This document shows, piece by piece, positions 1 through 11,230 of a stretch of DNA of 64,000 nucleotides. Every line of letters starts with the position of its first letter. Within the stretch, counting starts at the first letter, position 1. The notes under the pieces were generated by a model. The model was not told the DNA's origin and did no database searches. It saw only the letters and a list, made by a program, of their open reading frames with translations. Source of the stretch: Ulota crispa (lineage: Eukaryota > Streptophyta > Bryopsida > Orthotrichales > Orthotrichaceae); NCBI GenBank assembly GCA_963920765.1, contig OY987248.1:2361001-2425000 (forward strand), in the 5' to 3' direction. Both the position numbers and the translations under genes were made by a program.

Positions 1-48
1 GGTTTGGTTCTTAATTACTAAATCAAATGGGAATGCAAATTAAAATTA

Positions 49-360
49 GGGAAAATTTCATGAATATCCCTGAAGTTTGCAATAGTTTCATAGATACCTT
101 TGCTTTTTCAGAAATTTCACAGATACCCTTGGACCAAAAAGTTTAAGTGTTTTTTTGTTATGCATACCACTTCCCTTCTTCCTTTGTGCGCATGTATAAC
201 AAGAAAGAAGTAGTGTGCGCACGAAGGGAGAAGGGAAGTGGTATGCATAACAAAAACAACACTTGGAATTTTTGGTCCAAGGGTATCTGTGAAATTTTTG
301 AAAATGTAGGGGTATTTATGAAATTATTGCAAACTTCAGGGGTATCCATGAAATTTTCCC
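49..360. mobile_element. Mutator-like MITE, copy 1 (long inverted repeats)
   Basis: A 312-bp element whose two ends are inverted copies of each other for roughly 120 bp, starting GGGAAAATTTCATG and ending CATGAAATTTTCCC. The flanks TTAAAATTA (40-48) and TTAAAATGG (361-369) match at 7 of 9 positions, a worn 9-bp target duplication. It has no coding capacity. Four more copies lie near 5.4, 13.6, 55.3 and 61.6 kb. Confidence 0.85.
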
Positions 361-470
361 TTAAAATGGACCATCTAATATTCACCTCACACCCCTCATA
401 AGAACAAGTGAAAACAAGCCCCAAGGACAACCTAGTAATTGTTAAGGCAACTTGAATGCATTATTTATTG

Positions 471-792
471 TAAGGTAGGAGGCTTGAACTCCATTAGGGC
501 ACTAAAATCGCTCACCTCCCCAAATCAACTTTGTCGGTACATGTGCTTATTCATAGCCTTTCAAAAATGTTTAATGGACGTACATTTGAGGAGGGGGCGA
601 TTTTAGAGCCCTATGACCTTTCCACTTCAAAATTTCATGACTTATTCCACAATGCTTTAAAAAATACAAAACAACTTGCGTTAGATGCCAATTCCTCTTG
701 TCTTTCAAGGAAATTTGATTGAAAAATATTTCAAGAAGTTTCACCTCCCCATTTCAGCCCTTAGATGGTCGGTTTATAAGCCTCTTTCCTTA
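471..792. mobile_element. TA-flanked MITE of the TAAGGTAG family, copy B1
   Basis: The element begins TAAGGTAGGAGGCTTGA and ends AAGCCTCTTTCCTTA, with short inverted ends and a TA at each boundary. The interior is homologous to the copies at 54220-54532 (inverted) and 62020-62350. It abuts the next element so that both share one TA at 791-792. It is non-coding; the 63-codon open frame inside is incidental. Confidence 0.75.
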
Positions 793-1276
793 AGGTAGCA
801 GCACTGCTTACCATGATTGTCCCCATGGGCATCCCTGGCAAAGTCTGCGCCTAATAAATACAAAATTGAATAGTTATGGGTGATGGAGTGATGGTTATAA
901 GTGATGAAGTGATGGTTATAAGTGATGAAGTGATGGTTATAAGTGATGAAGTGATGGTTATAAGTGATGAAGTGATGGTTATAAGTGATGAAGTGATGGT
1001 TATGGGTGACTAACATGATAATTTTGAGTGCCCCATCTCACTATATAAAAACCAACAAGCCTTGTTTTTAGCATCTCTTACACATGGCTTTACATTTCGA
1101 GTGATTTTGGACTTTGAAAAATCTTTGAGAACAAATGCTTGCAATTGAAACTTTGAAAATGATGCCAATATTTTTCGTTCCTTATTGCTAATATAGCAAT
1201 ATTATTTTCAAGCTTGTTTGATTGGGGTATATGCCCTAGAACCCTTAAATTCACGGTTATGGGTGTTGCTACCTTA
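791..1276. mobile_element. TA-flanked MITE of the TAAGGTAG family, copy B2, with internal minisatellite
   Basis: The ends are TAAGGTAGCAGCAC and GGTGTTGCTACCTTA, inverted to each other. The interior matches, in reverse orientation, the element at 4619-5039, including the stretch around a 21-bp tandem repeat and a segment about memory-like words such as ATGCCAATATTTTT. Non-coding. Confidence 0.75.
886..1003. repeat. 21-bp minisatellite inside MITE B2
   Basis: The unit GTGATGGTTATAAGTGATGAA is repeated about 5.5 times with almost no divergence. A decayed, shorter version on the other strand is visible in the related element near 4880-4965, so the repeat arose within this MITE lineage and expanded here. 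Confidence 0.9.
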
Positions 1277-1386
1277 TGGCTAGAATGGGAAGAGACCTTG
1301 TATGGACAGGAGCCACGTCACCTCCAGTGAATATGAGGAGGTTTGCCTAAAGTCCATTTTCTCCAGAACAAGCCATGGCTTCATAT

Positions 1387-1720
1387 TAGGGGCTTCAAAC
1401 ACCAACATTTTGAGGTGACTCACGTTACAATTCACCTCCGTGAATTCACTCGTGAACCTCGCCATGACTCACCTCTAGACTTCACTCCTAACGTGATCCA
1501 CATGAGGTGTGAACTTCAAAAACTCATCTTCGTGACTTCTTGCAGCTCATTTACGTGCGTCCTCAAACCCCGAAACTTCTCTTGTAAAAATTTCCGCAAA
1601 CTCACGGGTATCTCAGACTTTGCGGTGCGGTGTGTGCAAGGGAACGAAAACAATTCACCGGTGCCGGAGATCCTGTGAGGTGAGAAGTTCGGGGGCCAGA
1701 TTTCATGTTTGAAACCCCTA
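1387..1720. mobile_element. MITE with TAGGGGCTTCAAAC ends, copy 1
   Basis: A 334-bp element with inverted ends TAGGGGCTTCAAAC and GTTTGAAACCCCTA. A second copy is at 37309-37636 in opposite orientation; the two share long stretches such as words around CCGCAAACTCACGGGT. The 111-codon open frame across it is interrupted in the other copy and is not a gene. Confidence 0.75.
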
Positions 1721-1728
1721 TTCTCACC

Positions 1729-1921
1729 AGATTCTCACCAGATTCTCACCAGATTCTCACCAGATTCTCACCAGATTCTCACCAGATTCTCACCAGATTC
1801 TCACCAGATTCTCACCAGATTCTCACCAGATTCTCACCAGATTCTCACCAGATTCTCACCAGATTCTCACCAGATTCTCACCAGATTCTCACCAGATTCT
1901 CACCAGATTCTCACCAGATTC
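1729..1921. repeat. 11-bp satellite (ATTCTCACCAG)n
   Basis: About 17.5 essentially perfect tandem copies of ATTCTCACCAG. The array starts at the right end of the preceding MITE, whose last bases run into the first repeat unit. Because 11 is not a multiple of 3, the open frames across it are artefacts. It lies about 650 bp upstream of the carrier gene start. Confidence 0.97.
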
Positions 1922-2039
1922 TGGCCTCCACGCAGCCGCCTTCCCCTCGGCCCTTCCTCCCAGGATTCCTCTGCTTGCCACACGAAAACGTCGAGCTTTG
2001 CGAGCTTTTCTTTTTTATAGTGCGTTGATTTTCGTCATC

Positions 2040-2575
2040 GCTTTGTCCGTCTACACTCGTCCTAGTGTCTACGCTCCCACAATCAATCAAGCTCTTCACA
2101 GTCCTTCATTCAATCGCACGCTCTCAGAGCTTCATGCTGCCGTGACTAACTGGCTTTGAGCAGCAACAGAGCGAGGTCAATTATCCCCTTCCCTCTTGCC
2201 TCTTCCGCTTCCTTGATACTCAGCTGTCTATTCATTTTAGTTCCTCTGAGCTGAGAGCGAACTGATTAAGCCCAAAATCAGTCATTAGCACAATCGTGTT
2301 ATTGCATAAACCCTAATTCTGGAGGAATTCGAATTTGCCCTCTACAAAATTCTATCTTTCCCAGCTGATTAGCGTGACATGGTGTTGAATCTTACTGTGC
2401 ACGTGTGAGGATTGAGACGAATGCGTGGTTTTTGATGCGATGTGTCTCTGTGGGTTTTTTTGTTCCTATTCGGAGGTTTTGCGAGATTTGTGAATTTTAA
2501 GGCGGGGGTTAGAGGAGACGATGTCGGGGAGTGGAATTCGGGAGGTGACGTTGGTGGCACGCTGACGGTGGAGGG
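2040..2575 (+). promoter_or_regulatory. Probable promoter and 5' leader of the NDT-like gene
   Basis: About 540 bp of mixed-composition, non-repetitive DNA between the satellite and the start codon, becoming G-rich next to the ATG. It contains TAAACCCTAATTC near 2307, a half telo-box. No confident TATA box was identified. Assignment rests on position alone. Confidence 0.4.
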
Positions 2576-3568
2576 ATGGCCGAGAAGGGCAACGGGGGCA
2601 GCGTTGCTCTTGCATTGGTAGTAAACCCTCAGGATGACCGGCGGAGCAAGTTCATCACGGCGGCCGCGGGGGCGGGGGCGGGGATGCTGGCGGCGACGTT
2701 CGTGTGTCCGTTGGACGTGGTGAAGACGCGGCTGCAAGTGAATCGCATGGGGTATCAGCACATCAATGGCACCATGGTGTTGGGGCATTTGGGGAAGATA
2801 TTCAGGGAGGAAGGGGTCAAGGGTTTGTATTGTGGGTTCTCTTCCACTATGGTGGCTTTGCTCGTGAATTGGGCGGTTTATTTCACCGTGTACGAGCAGC
2901 TGAAAGGGATGTTGCAAGCACAGGAGGCTCGGAAAACAGGGCAGTACTTGAAAACTCCAAGGCTGTCCGTGGGGGCTAACATGCTGGCATCTGCAGGGGC
3001 AGGTGCAACCACAATCCTGGTGACGAATCCTTTGTGGGTGGTGAAAACCCGGATCCAGACACAAAGCTTGAGACCGGATCTGGTTCCGTATCAAGGCATG
3101 GTGTCTGCTCTTCGTCGAATGTTTCGTGAAGAGGGTGCTCGAGGGCTTTACAGCGGAGTGGTGCCTGCTCTTGCAGGGATTAGTCACGTTGCTATTCAAT
3201 TCCCTTTGTTTGAGTTTTTGAAGAGCCAGCTGGCTGTGAGAGAAGGCACCACTGTAGAAAAGCTCCCCGTGGGTCAGGTGGCCATCGCCACCTCTGCTGC
3301 TAAGGTCATCGCCTCCACCCTCACTTACCCCCATGAAGTTGTCAGGTCGCGCCTCCAAGAGCAAGGCCTTGCCAAGCTGGAGCAGCTCCGGTATAATGGA
3401 GTCTTTGATTGTATCAGGAAAATCTCGGCTCATGAAGGTCTGGGAGGATTTTACCGTGGATATGCCACCAACTTGATGCGCACCACTCCTGCGGCCGTGA
3501 TCACGTTTACCAGCTTTGAATTGATTCTTAGGCAACTGAAAATTATCTTCCCTCCCAAGGGGAATTGA
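2576..3568 (+). CDS. NDT: Mitochondrial carrier family protein, NAD+ transporter (NDT) type
   Basis: An intronless 330-residue protein of the mitochondrial carrier superfamily. Three tandem carrier repeats are visible, each with its signature P-x-D/E-x-x-K/R: PLDVVK at residues 45-50, PLWVVK at 152-157 and PHEVVR at 252-257. The tryptophan in the second repeat, the motifs [10 protein letters not shown] and [13 protein letters not shown], and overall similarity to Arabidopsis NDT1/NDT2 place it with plant NAD+ carriers, which exchange NAD+ for ADP or AMP across the inner mitochondrial, plastid or peroxisomal membrane. Six transmembrane helices are expected. There is no obvious N-terminal targeting peptide beyond a polar stretch of about 24 residues. 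The related folate carrier is the main alternative. The start is the first ATG of a frame in good alignment with the family. Which organelle it serves cannot be read from the sequence. Confidence 0.93.
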   Translation: MAEKGNGGSVALALVVNPQDDRRSKFITAAAGAGAGMLAATFVCPLDVVKTRLQVNRMGYQHINGTMVLGHLGKIFREEGVKGLYCGFSSTMVALLVNWAVYFTVYEQLKGMLQAQEARKTGQYLKTPRLSVGANMLASAGAGATTILVTNPLWVVKTRIQTQSLRPDLVPYQGMVSALRRMFREEGARGLYSGVVPALAGISHVAIQFPLFEFLKSQLAVREGTTVEKLPVGQVAIATSAAKVIASTLTYPHEVVRSRLQEQGLAKLEQLRYNGVFDCIRKISAHEGLGGFYRGYATNLMRTTPAAVITFTSFELILRQLKIIFPPKGN

Positions 3569-4009
3569 AAATTAGGTTATTGCTTTGTGCACCTGCGCTT
3601 CAGGTACCAGGTGTTGTTTCCCTCATTTGTTGTACACTCCATTCCAGAGTATATGTTTCACGAAATGACAAGGATTTCAAAGCATCACAACTTTGTCGGT
3701 ATCAGCGATCCCCACTTTTAGCACAAGTGTCTAAAAACACTGCTAAAAAGCTACAATTTTCAAATTTAACACTGGAAAGTTTACATTTTTTTTTAACTGC
3801 ATGAAAATTTTGGTACCAATCCTGCGAATCTAGCCAGTTTAAAGAACGCTGACTCGATATGTTACCCATTCATTGTTATCCTATTTCAGTTTTATTTTCA
3901 TGTCAGTGGTCCCTGTTTCACGATTAAGTAACTAACTCCGAGGGAGAGAGAGCAGATGAGATTGTATTCGGAAAGCTTTTTAGAGCATTGAGAAGAGCGG
4001 ATCAGTTCA

Positions 4010-4165
4010 AAAAAGGTTTGTTAATCATGAGGTAGGCTTTTTAGGATTTAAGGTGATGTGTCTGCTTTACACTGAAGCACTTCGTTAAAAGGTTTATTAG
4101 TCAAGGGGTAGGCTTTTTAGGGTTTAAGGTAATCTGGCTGCTTTACAACTGGAGCACTTCGTCTG
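4010..4165. repeat. Imperfect tandem duplication of about 75 bp downstream of the NDT-like gene
   Basis: Two adjacent segments share GGTAGGCTTTTTAGG, then a TTTAAGGT word and a CTGCTTTACA word, then GCACTTCGT, in the same order and spacing. It lies in the probable 3' flank of the carrier gene. The surrounding 3569-4618 interval shows no further gene. Confidence 0.7.
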
Positions 4166-4618
4166 TAGAAGAGGGCAACTGCTGTCCTCTTAGTGGCAGC
4201 TTTTGTTTTAAAGTTGTCGAGAAGCTTGGGTTTAAATTTACAATCTCAATTATCTTCTAGATGTGAAACTGACTTGACTTGAAGGCTCGGATATTTTTTC
4301 ATGTTCCTCTTCTGTGATTTTGATTTGGAAGCTCTTGTATTTTGGATTTTGTTTTGCGGAGTTTCTTTGTTTGTTTCAAGGCATGCTTTGTTTCAGGTGT
4401 CGTGGTGATAGGTCTGTGACATCGATAATAAAGATAATTCGATCTAGAAGTCTCACTGAAAGGTGTGTAGGTGAATGAGAGTAGGGCAGTGTCTGCTGAG
4501 GTTGCTTGTGGAGTCTTCGATGCCATCTTCTACTGGTTATTTTGCAAACCTTGCTGCATCGTCATGGACTTTGCGATCTCTTTGATAATGTTTGATGATG
4601 CTCCCTTGGTCTTCAAAC

Positions 4619-5039
4619 TAAGGTAGCCGCACCCACAAGCGTGGAAATAAGGGTTTTAGAGTACGTAAAACAGTCGATTAACTTGAAAAAAATACTGTAG
4701 GTTACCAAGAGGAAACTAAAAATATTGGCATCAATTTCAAGGTTCCAACTGCTAGCATTTATTCAGAAAGATTTTTCAAAGTTCAAAATCACTGAAAATG
4801 TTAAGTTGTGTGTAAGAGATGCTAAAAACAATGTTTATTGGTTCTTAAATAGTGAGATGGGGTACTCAAAACCATCATGTTACTCACTCACAACCATCAT
4901 TTTGTCACACATAACCATCACTTTATCACCCACAACCATCACTTCATCACCCATAACCAATATTTTTGGTATTTGTTAATCCTTGCACTATGAGGGCACA
5001 CTAATGGAGACACTTGTGAACATGTGTGCTCCTACCTTG
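4619..5039. mobile_element. TA-flanked MITE of the TAAGGTAG family, copy B3
   Basis: The left end is TAAGGTAGCCGCACCCAC and the right end GTGTGCTCCTACCTT, inverted to each other. The interior is homologous to MITE B2 in reverse, with relics of its 21-bp minisatellite at about 4880-4965 (repeated CATCAC..ATAACC words). Non-coding. Confidence 0.7.
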
Positions 5040-5407
5040 TGTATTTCTCATGCATCAAAATTTTCCGTAGTTGTTGTGTGAGTGAAATAATACTTGAACA
5101 ATGCGAGTCTTAAACCCTAAATGCGCAAGGGTGCTTTTCTTGTTTTTGGAAGGTAGTTTTAAAGTTTTTGAATTGTCATTGTCATAATTAAACATCAAAA
5201 TAAAACTATAAACATAGGATCTTGAACTTCAAGGCTTTTGGATGATAAGGTAGACACACCCATACCCAACCGTTTAAGGGTTTGGGATAAGCTTACCTTA
5301 GGGTCTCAGAAAATTTAAGAAAAAAAATCAATAAGGTTAGCTTTTCAACAAGTTATCACGGAATGTAATTTTTGTGGAAAAAATTATTGTAAATTATTTT
5401 ATATTAA

Positions 5408-5716
5408 GGAAAAATTTCATGGATACACCTGAAGTTTGTCATATTTTCATGGATACCCCTACTTTTTCAAAAATTTCACAAATACCCTTGGACCAAAATT
5501 TTCAGGCGTTTGTTTTATTGTGCATGTCACTTTCTTCTCTCTTTGTGTGCACATTATTTCTTTCTTGTTGTGCATGTGCACAAAGGAAGAAGAGAAGTGA
5601 CATGCACAACAAAACAAACACTTGAAATTTTGATCAAGGGTATTTATGAAATTTCTGAAAAAGCAAGGGTATCTATGAAAATATAGCAAATTTCAAAGGC
5701 ATCATGAAATTTTCCC
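5408..5716. mobile_element. Mutator-like MITE, copy 2, with exact 9-bp target duplication
   Basis: A 309-bp foldback element with long inverted ends (GGAAAAATTTCATGG and CATGAAATTTTCCC). The 9-bp sequence TTATATTAA occurs immediately before it (5399-5407) and immediately after it (5717-5725). Long terminal inverted repeats with a 9-bp duplication are the hallmark of Mutator-like elements. Confidence 0.93.
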
Positions 5717-7863
5717 TTATATTAAAGGAAAAAGTTGCAATGACTTTAGATTAACCTTGAAACTGCTTGGGTGTGTTCCTGTAATGGCACTTGAGGGTCC
5801 CAATTCCAACCATTCTCAAAGTAGCTTAGCGCTTAACATGTGGCAAAATTTACTTGTAGGAGAGGCATTCATTGGTCCACTTTGGGTTCAACAATGGGTG
5901 GAGAAGCCCTCAAAAGTAGGGTGCGGAATTGGAGAGGGGTTGGAGAACAGTTTGTCTACCTTACTACCAAAAAAACCTTCAAAAAGGTCATCTCAATTAC
6001 AAGATATTTGTGGTTGAATGTGAGTGAGTATCAGTGTTTTTTTTAATTGACACATTTTTTGCCAAGTGAACATTTTTTGCCAAGTGAACACAAAGTCATA
6101 CTTCACTATCTCTGTGAGTTAAAAAAAAAAACCCTAGTGAGTATGGAACTTTTTAGTTTTTTTGGTTGCCTAAAACTTATAGTGCAAAAGTGGCAATTTG
6201 TATACAAAAATGGGAAACAATCACTTATGATGATTTAGTATTTGTTGTTGTTACTTCAAAACTGATGACCCCCTTCCAAATCTATGGCCATGACCCATAA
6301 ATGAACCTATAATGCAATTGTCAAAGAGTTATCACCTAATATAAAGATTTTTTTTTTAACCCCAACCAAAAATCATTTTGAATGAAAGAGAAATCAATAG
6401 TGAAGGATTTTAATTTGTATAACAAAGACATTCCAAGTGAAATTAGCCCAAAAACACATTTGGATTTTATTACATGACAAATTTTCAATGAAAGCACCCT
6501 CATTGCCAAGGGGAGTGTCCAAGAGAAATCTTCACTTTATTCTCAACTTGTTACCCACTTTTCCAATGTGAAAGCTTATCATAGGCTCTTAAGTGACACT
6601 ATTCATTACACTTTTTGGTGCGCAAGAGATATGCTTGCAATTTTGCTTCCACCATAAACAATTGGAATGAGGAATGGAGGACATCAAAATTGAACGCTGA
6701 GGCTAACTTTTGCCCGCAATTTCTCCCAAAAAAAAATCCTCAAAACAATCAAATTTTCGCCTTCGCAGGGTTTCAAAGTTTCTTGAACACCAAGATTTGG
6801 CGCGTAACAGTATTAGATACGCCTACGAGGAAATTGAAACCGGTGACGCCGTTAGGATATCCGTTTGATATCCACCACCACTCATTATGTCCCTAATGTT
6901 GGTGAGACCCAGATGACACCACAGAAGGATAACTTCAAGAGACATTTTGGTAACAGACACGTTCAGCTATTCAGTTAGTTGCTCAAAGAGATGCATACAA
7001 CTGGAAACTCCGTTTAAGAAACCCCTACTGTTGATCATGTGCCCTCTCTGCATGTTTTTCACCACAATTTCTGGGTTATAAACTAAGATACCATCTGCAC
7101 GTTTAAATTCTTATTTCAACATGTCAGGTATAGATCACCTTATGTTTAAGAGGTTTTGAAAAGCCAGACTTGTTCAAGCTACCGTCAACTGAAACCCTAA
7201 ACCACGAATTAAGGAATTCGATCAATTCTTAATTTCCAACTTCCAAACCAATCGTTCAAAGGCAACACTGTCACAAACAAGAGAAGTTCAAAAGAACTAA
7301 GATGGACATTAATGAACAAGACTTCAATAAGACATCACGACACTCATAGAAACACCACCGTACGAGAAATTCGAAGTAATGGCGACAAGAAGAAACTTTG
7401 ATCATCTTCAGTAATTGAATTCCTCGAAATGCATCTCGCATGAGCACAACATGATCAAAACTTCACCTCCAGGAGAAGCACACGTACTCATCACTTGAGC
7501 TATTAATATGACGGAAAGGAAGAAACAATAATAATTCTTCCAAACCCTAATAACACACAGAAAGCAATCCGTCAACTCACTGATAATACTATAACGAAGG
7601 AGAATGATTGACTCGAGTGCGCAAACGCTGTCCATACTAAAATGTAAACCTTGATTTTTCATAATTAAGGGAATTGAGTTCATTGTTGCATTGACAGGGC
7701 AAACCCTAAGCAATATAAATTCCTCAACGAGGAACCTCAATACGGCGCCTGCGCATCTATGCAATTAAGAAAGAGCAAAAAAAGGTTGCAGCACGGATTG
7801 GCAGACCTGGTGCCCTGTTTCCGTGCTTCTATCAGAAGCGGTTTAGGTCTTCAAGGACCGAGA
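5717..7863. other. No gene recognised; intergenic DNA
   Basis: AT-rich DNA with short open frames that lack codon structure, homology or splice signals. The last several hundred bases before 7864 probably contain the 3' UTR of the PHF5A gene, which reads from the other strand. A short direct repeat of TTTTTTGCCAAGTGAACA occurs twice near 6055-6090. Confidence 0.6.
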
Positions 7864-8196
7864 CTATCTTTTCTTGAATCCGTATTTCTTCCGTTCGTAG
7901 AAGAGATCCGTTTTGGCGCTTCCAAGGTTGACGATCTTCGGACATCCATCTCGGTCTTTCTCCTGCTGAGTGCACTCCTTGCAGTAATAGGCGTCGGAGA
8001 TGCCGAGACCTCCACAAATAACGCACCGGCCTTGGTAGGAGCCATAGTTACACTCGTCGCAAACTCGTACCAGTGTGCACGGTCTCACGTAGGAATCGCA
8101 AATCACACATTTCCCGTCGCACTTCTCGCATAACCTGCCGATGGCGATCCCTGGTTGCTTCCTACACATGATCAGATCCGGATGATGCTTCGCCAT
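7864..8196 (-). CDS. PHF5A: PHD finger-like splicing factor PHF5A / SF3B14b (Rds3)
   Basis: An intronless 110-residue protein nearly identical to the eukaryote-wide PHF5A family. It is a subunit of the SF3b complex of the U2 snRNP, where it contacts SF3B1 and helps seat the branch-point adenosine. The sequence starts [11 protein letters not shown] and ends KKYGFKKR, the usual family boundaries. Cysteines occur as CxxC pairs (CEKC, CVIC, CDEC, CVIC, CKEC) that bind zinc in a knotted fold. The length equals that of plant and animal orthologues. The frame is open for 28 more codons upstream (ATG at 8280), but the conserved family start is at 8196 and I chose that. A telo-box lies about 200 bp upstream, as in many plant housekeeping genes. 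Confidence 0.97.
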   Translation of the reverse strand: MAKHHPDLIMCRKQPGIAIGRLCEKCDGKCVICDSYVRPCTLVRVCDECNYGSYQGRCVICGGLGISDAYYCKECTQQEKDRDGCPKIVNLGSAKTDLFYERKKYGFKKR

Positions 8197-8399
8197 TGTG
8201 TGCTGCCTAACTCTTCCTTGGTCGTCTCTCTCGAAGAAATGGAGATCGAGAGCTTGAAATAAAGCGCAACTTGTAGACACAACTTAGGCTGGAAATACCA
8301 GAGATTGTTGAGCGGTCTCCGAAGTGTTGTAATGCAGCGCAACGTCTTCGCCACGGCACTGGAAGCGACTCCGACACTTTCGACACCAGTTTCTGCAAC

Positions 8400-8416
8400 A
8401 AACCCTAAACCCTAAA
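8400..8416 (-). promoter_or_regulatory. Double telo-box upstream of PHF5A
   Basis: AAACCCTAAACCCTAAA, two overlapping plant telomere-type units, lies about 205 bp upstream of the PHF5A start. Telo-boxes of this form are known from promoters and leaders of plant translation and RNA-processing genes, where they bind Myb-type telomere-repeat factors. A regulatory role here is inferred from sequence and position. Confidence 0.6.
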
Positions 8417-8524
8417 ATCCTGTCACGAAGCTGAACGATCACCTCACTGTCGGGAGGATGAAAAAGATGCCAGTCCTAACGGATATCATCCACCCACGGA
8501 TGAGCTCCGTTCGAACGGTTCACA

Positions 8525-8933
8525 TAAGGTGGAAGCACCCATAACCGATAACTTAAGCGATTCTGCAGAAAACTATAAAGAGTGTGAGGCAAAAAATATT
8601 TTTTCTATAAGAAATATTGGGATTACAATTTTTTCATAATTTTATCTGTAAAACTGAAATTATTGTGAATTTTGGGAGTTAAAAAGTGTTTTTCACCCAT
8701 TGTCAATGTTTAGATGTATGCAATTTTGATACTAGCCAAATTAATTTCAACTCATTACTTTCTACCTCACTTTGGGATATATGGCATGACTTGATTAGCC
8801 CCAACCTTGAAAAAGTCAGAAAAACGGATTCCAAAGCACCTATCCTTGTGCATGGTGGAAATAGCACCCCTTACTAGTTGGGAATGGGGCGTTATTAGCT
8901 ATGGGTGCGGTGCTTCCACCTTACTTCTTGGAG
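8525..8933. mobile_element. TA-flanked MITE of the TAAGGTAG family, copy B4, next to the PHF5A promoter
   Basis: Inverted ends TAAGGTGGAAGCACCCATAA and GGGTGCGGTGCTTCCACCTTA bound a 409-bp segment. The end sequences resemble those of the copies at 28201, 29036 and 32094. The interior is AT-rich and non-coding. It begins about 110 bp beyond the telo-box of PHF5A. Confidence 0.7.
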
Positions 8934-10450
8934 AGTTTTAGAAACTCTCCAAAATTTGATTGTGCAAAAAATTGGTATCTTCAAAACAAAAAACACATGC
9001 TAATTTTTCTTGTCAAATAACAACATTCATTGAAAATGTTTATGTATTTTGAAACTCATTCATAAGAGAACTTGAATTTTCATTGAAGACTTTAAAAATG
9101 TATAGTATATAGGCTTATGTGTTTAAATGGATTCAAATCTATCAAATCAAAGATAAAATTGGTCAATTACAAATTTTGTGCAATGTTTTATTTTATTTTA
9201 TTTTCAATTTTTACTTTCTACTATGCTCTTTGCATTAAATTTTCTTATAAGATTTTGGAACATACCAAACTTGAAAGAAATCTAATAAGTCTAGAGCATA
9301 AGTTGAAATACCTACATCATTTCTAAATAGTCATTCAATCTATTCATGCTTACAAAATCAAGAAATTTTGTTTAAAAGGTTGTGCCCCAATAGTGTTTAT
9401 TTATTATTTCAAGATTGATTTTCATCTAGCATCTTCACTTTTAGCTTTTTTTGATACAAAACCTCCTCTTCTTTTAGTCGATAGAGAAAAAGGAAACAAC
9501 ATCAATTGAATGAATTCAACTACAATAGTTTCCATATTCAAATACCTTACCAAATTTTGGGCCAAACAATATTAGGAGCTAAATTTGCTATTTATTATCT
9601 AAAAGTAATCAATTCAAAAATGGGTGGAGTATCCATTATTTTAGCAAAACCTTGTCCCATTCTTAAAGAAATTACTATCTTGTACACAAGCACATCCCTT
9701 CACATTGCATCATTTGCATAGCCAATTACCATGATCCATATCAATGCAAAGGTAACGAAAAAAACATATAAAAATAGAAACCTCCAACAAGACAACCCCA
9801 AAGACTTGAGTTTGGAAATTGAAACAATGTTGAACTCATGAATTTCAAATTTCCATTTAAATACAAGGGCCTATCAATAATAAACATGGAATCAAGATGT
9901 TATTTGTATTATTTGATTCAATATCAAATTTGAATTTTTTTAATACTCTATTGCTTCAAATGATTTCAACACAACAATTGTGAACTACTACGTGATACAT
10001 TCCAATGCCAATTTCAACTTGAATTTTTGTGCTGATATGGAATGAATTTTGAATAAAAATTAAATTTTGCAATTGTAAAGGTGAACATCCTTTCAATATT
10101 GAAACCAAGAACTTTGGACTTACTTGAGACTTATACTATAAACTTTCAAAGAAAATTGAATACCCCTATAGAATGTTGTTGTTGTACTGTATAATTATGC
10201 TCTCATGTGTTGTACACATATGGGATATTTGGATAGCACATGAATCTCATTAAGTTGTAAATTTTAAGTCAAAGCCGCAAACATACTACCACTCAAACTA
10301 AGATTTTTTGGGAATTTTTTGACATTTGTTATAAAGTCATTTTCTCAAGCACTAAATGATCCTTGTATGAATATAGCCAACTCCTTTGGTAGGCAACATC
10401 TTTTAGGGGTTAACGCATAATTTGGAAAGTTAAAATCATAAAATTAATGT
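8934..10450. other. No gene recognised; AT-rich intergenic DNA
   Basis: About 1.5 kb of AT-rich DNA without long frames, splice signals or clear inverted repeats. The following 10450-11100 stretch is much more GC-rich and unique, but also without a supported gene. Confidence 0.6.
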
Positions 10451-11128
10451 TAGTTGATACCATATTGCATTGACACAAGAGCTGAACTGCCTGAAACACT
10501 CTCGCTCCCACCACCAAACAATAAGCACTATATCACGCACGATAACCAGATACCGTGGTCATCGAATACATACCCAGGACATGACCGCCCGATCCGGGTA
10601 CAACACAGGTATCAATACCACCAGCACACGTGGGACCCACCCACCATGCCCGGGCGGCGACTTTCCGGTTCAATAAAGCCCATGATTGGCCGTCGACCTC
10701 AAGTCAAACCGGCAACAAGTTTCAAAAAAAAACAGCAGCCCCCACGGCCACCTCTCTCGACAAACCCGGCCACGCACAAATCTAACCTACTCTGCATAAT
10801 ATAAAAAAATCCAAACTTGCATAACATTTCAAATCGCCAGTCGCCTTTTCAAATGGACACCCCCACCCCCTCCCAATGCCATGCCACCACACCAATTTAA
10901 ACCCCGCCACCAACCAACCAAATAGAATGGAAAGCAGCACACGCCACCACAACACCCGAAGGGCTCTAATAGAGCGCGCGTGGTAGACGGAATTCAAGGT
11001 ACTGTACCTAAAACAAAGTTTGCATCGGATGATCCAATCCAAAGCCTCACTGGGCCATTTGTCGAGGGAGTTGGAGTAGTAGTAGTAGAACTCACGCGAA
11101 TCGCTCAAGGGGGCGATGTGGCAGAATT

Positions 11129-11216
11129 GGTACAGAATGGATACAGAATCGGTACAGAATGGATACAGACTTGGTACAGAATCGTTACAGAATCGGTACA
11201 GAATCGGTACAGAATC
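11129..11216. repeat. 11-bp tandem repeat (GGTACAGAATC)n upstream of a TATA-like box
   Basis: About eight imperfect copies of an 11-bp unit, with variants GGTACAGAATC, GGATACAGAAT and CGTTACAGAAT. The array stops about 15 bp before a TATATAAG motif. The open frames crossing it on both strands are products of the repeat. Confidence 0.9.
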
Positions 11217-11230
11217 GAGGACAGAGCAAC

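Noticed and set aside
886-1003. Regular 21-bp repeat considered as a CRISPR-like array
   Set aside because: There are no spacers; units are contiguous and identical, so it is a minisatellite within a transposon.
1705-2028. Two overlapping frames of about 105 codons
   Set aside because: Both are translations of the 11-bp satellite.
2369-3535. 388-codon open frame on the minus strand across the NDT-like gene
   Set aside because: It is antisense to a well-supported carrier coding sequence and its translation has no recognisable domain.
8197-8280. Upstream in-frame ATG that would add 28 residues to PHF5A
   Set aside because: The PHF5A family starts at MAKHH in plants and animals; the extra stretch is not conserved and is better read as 5' leader.
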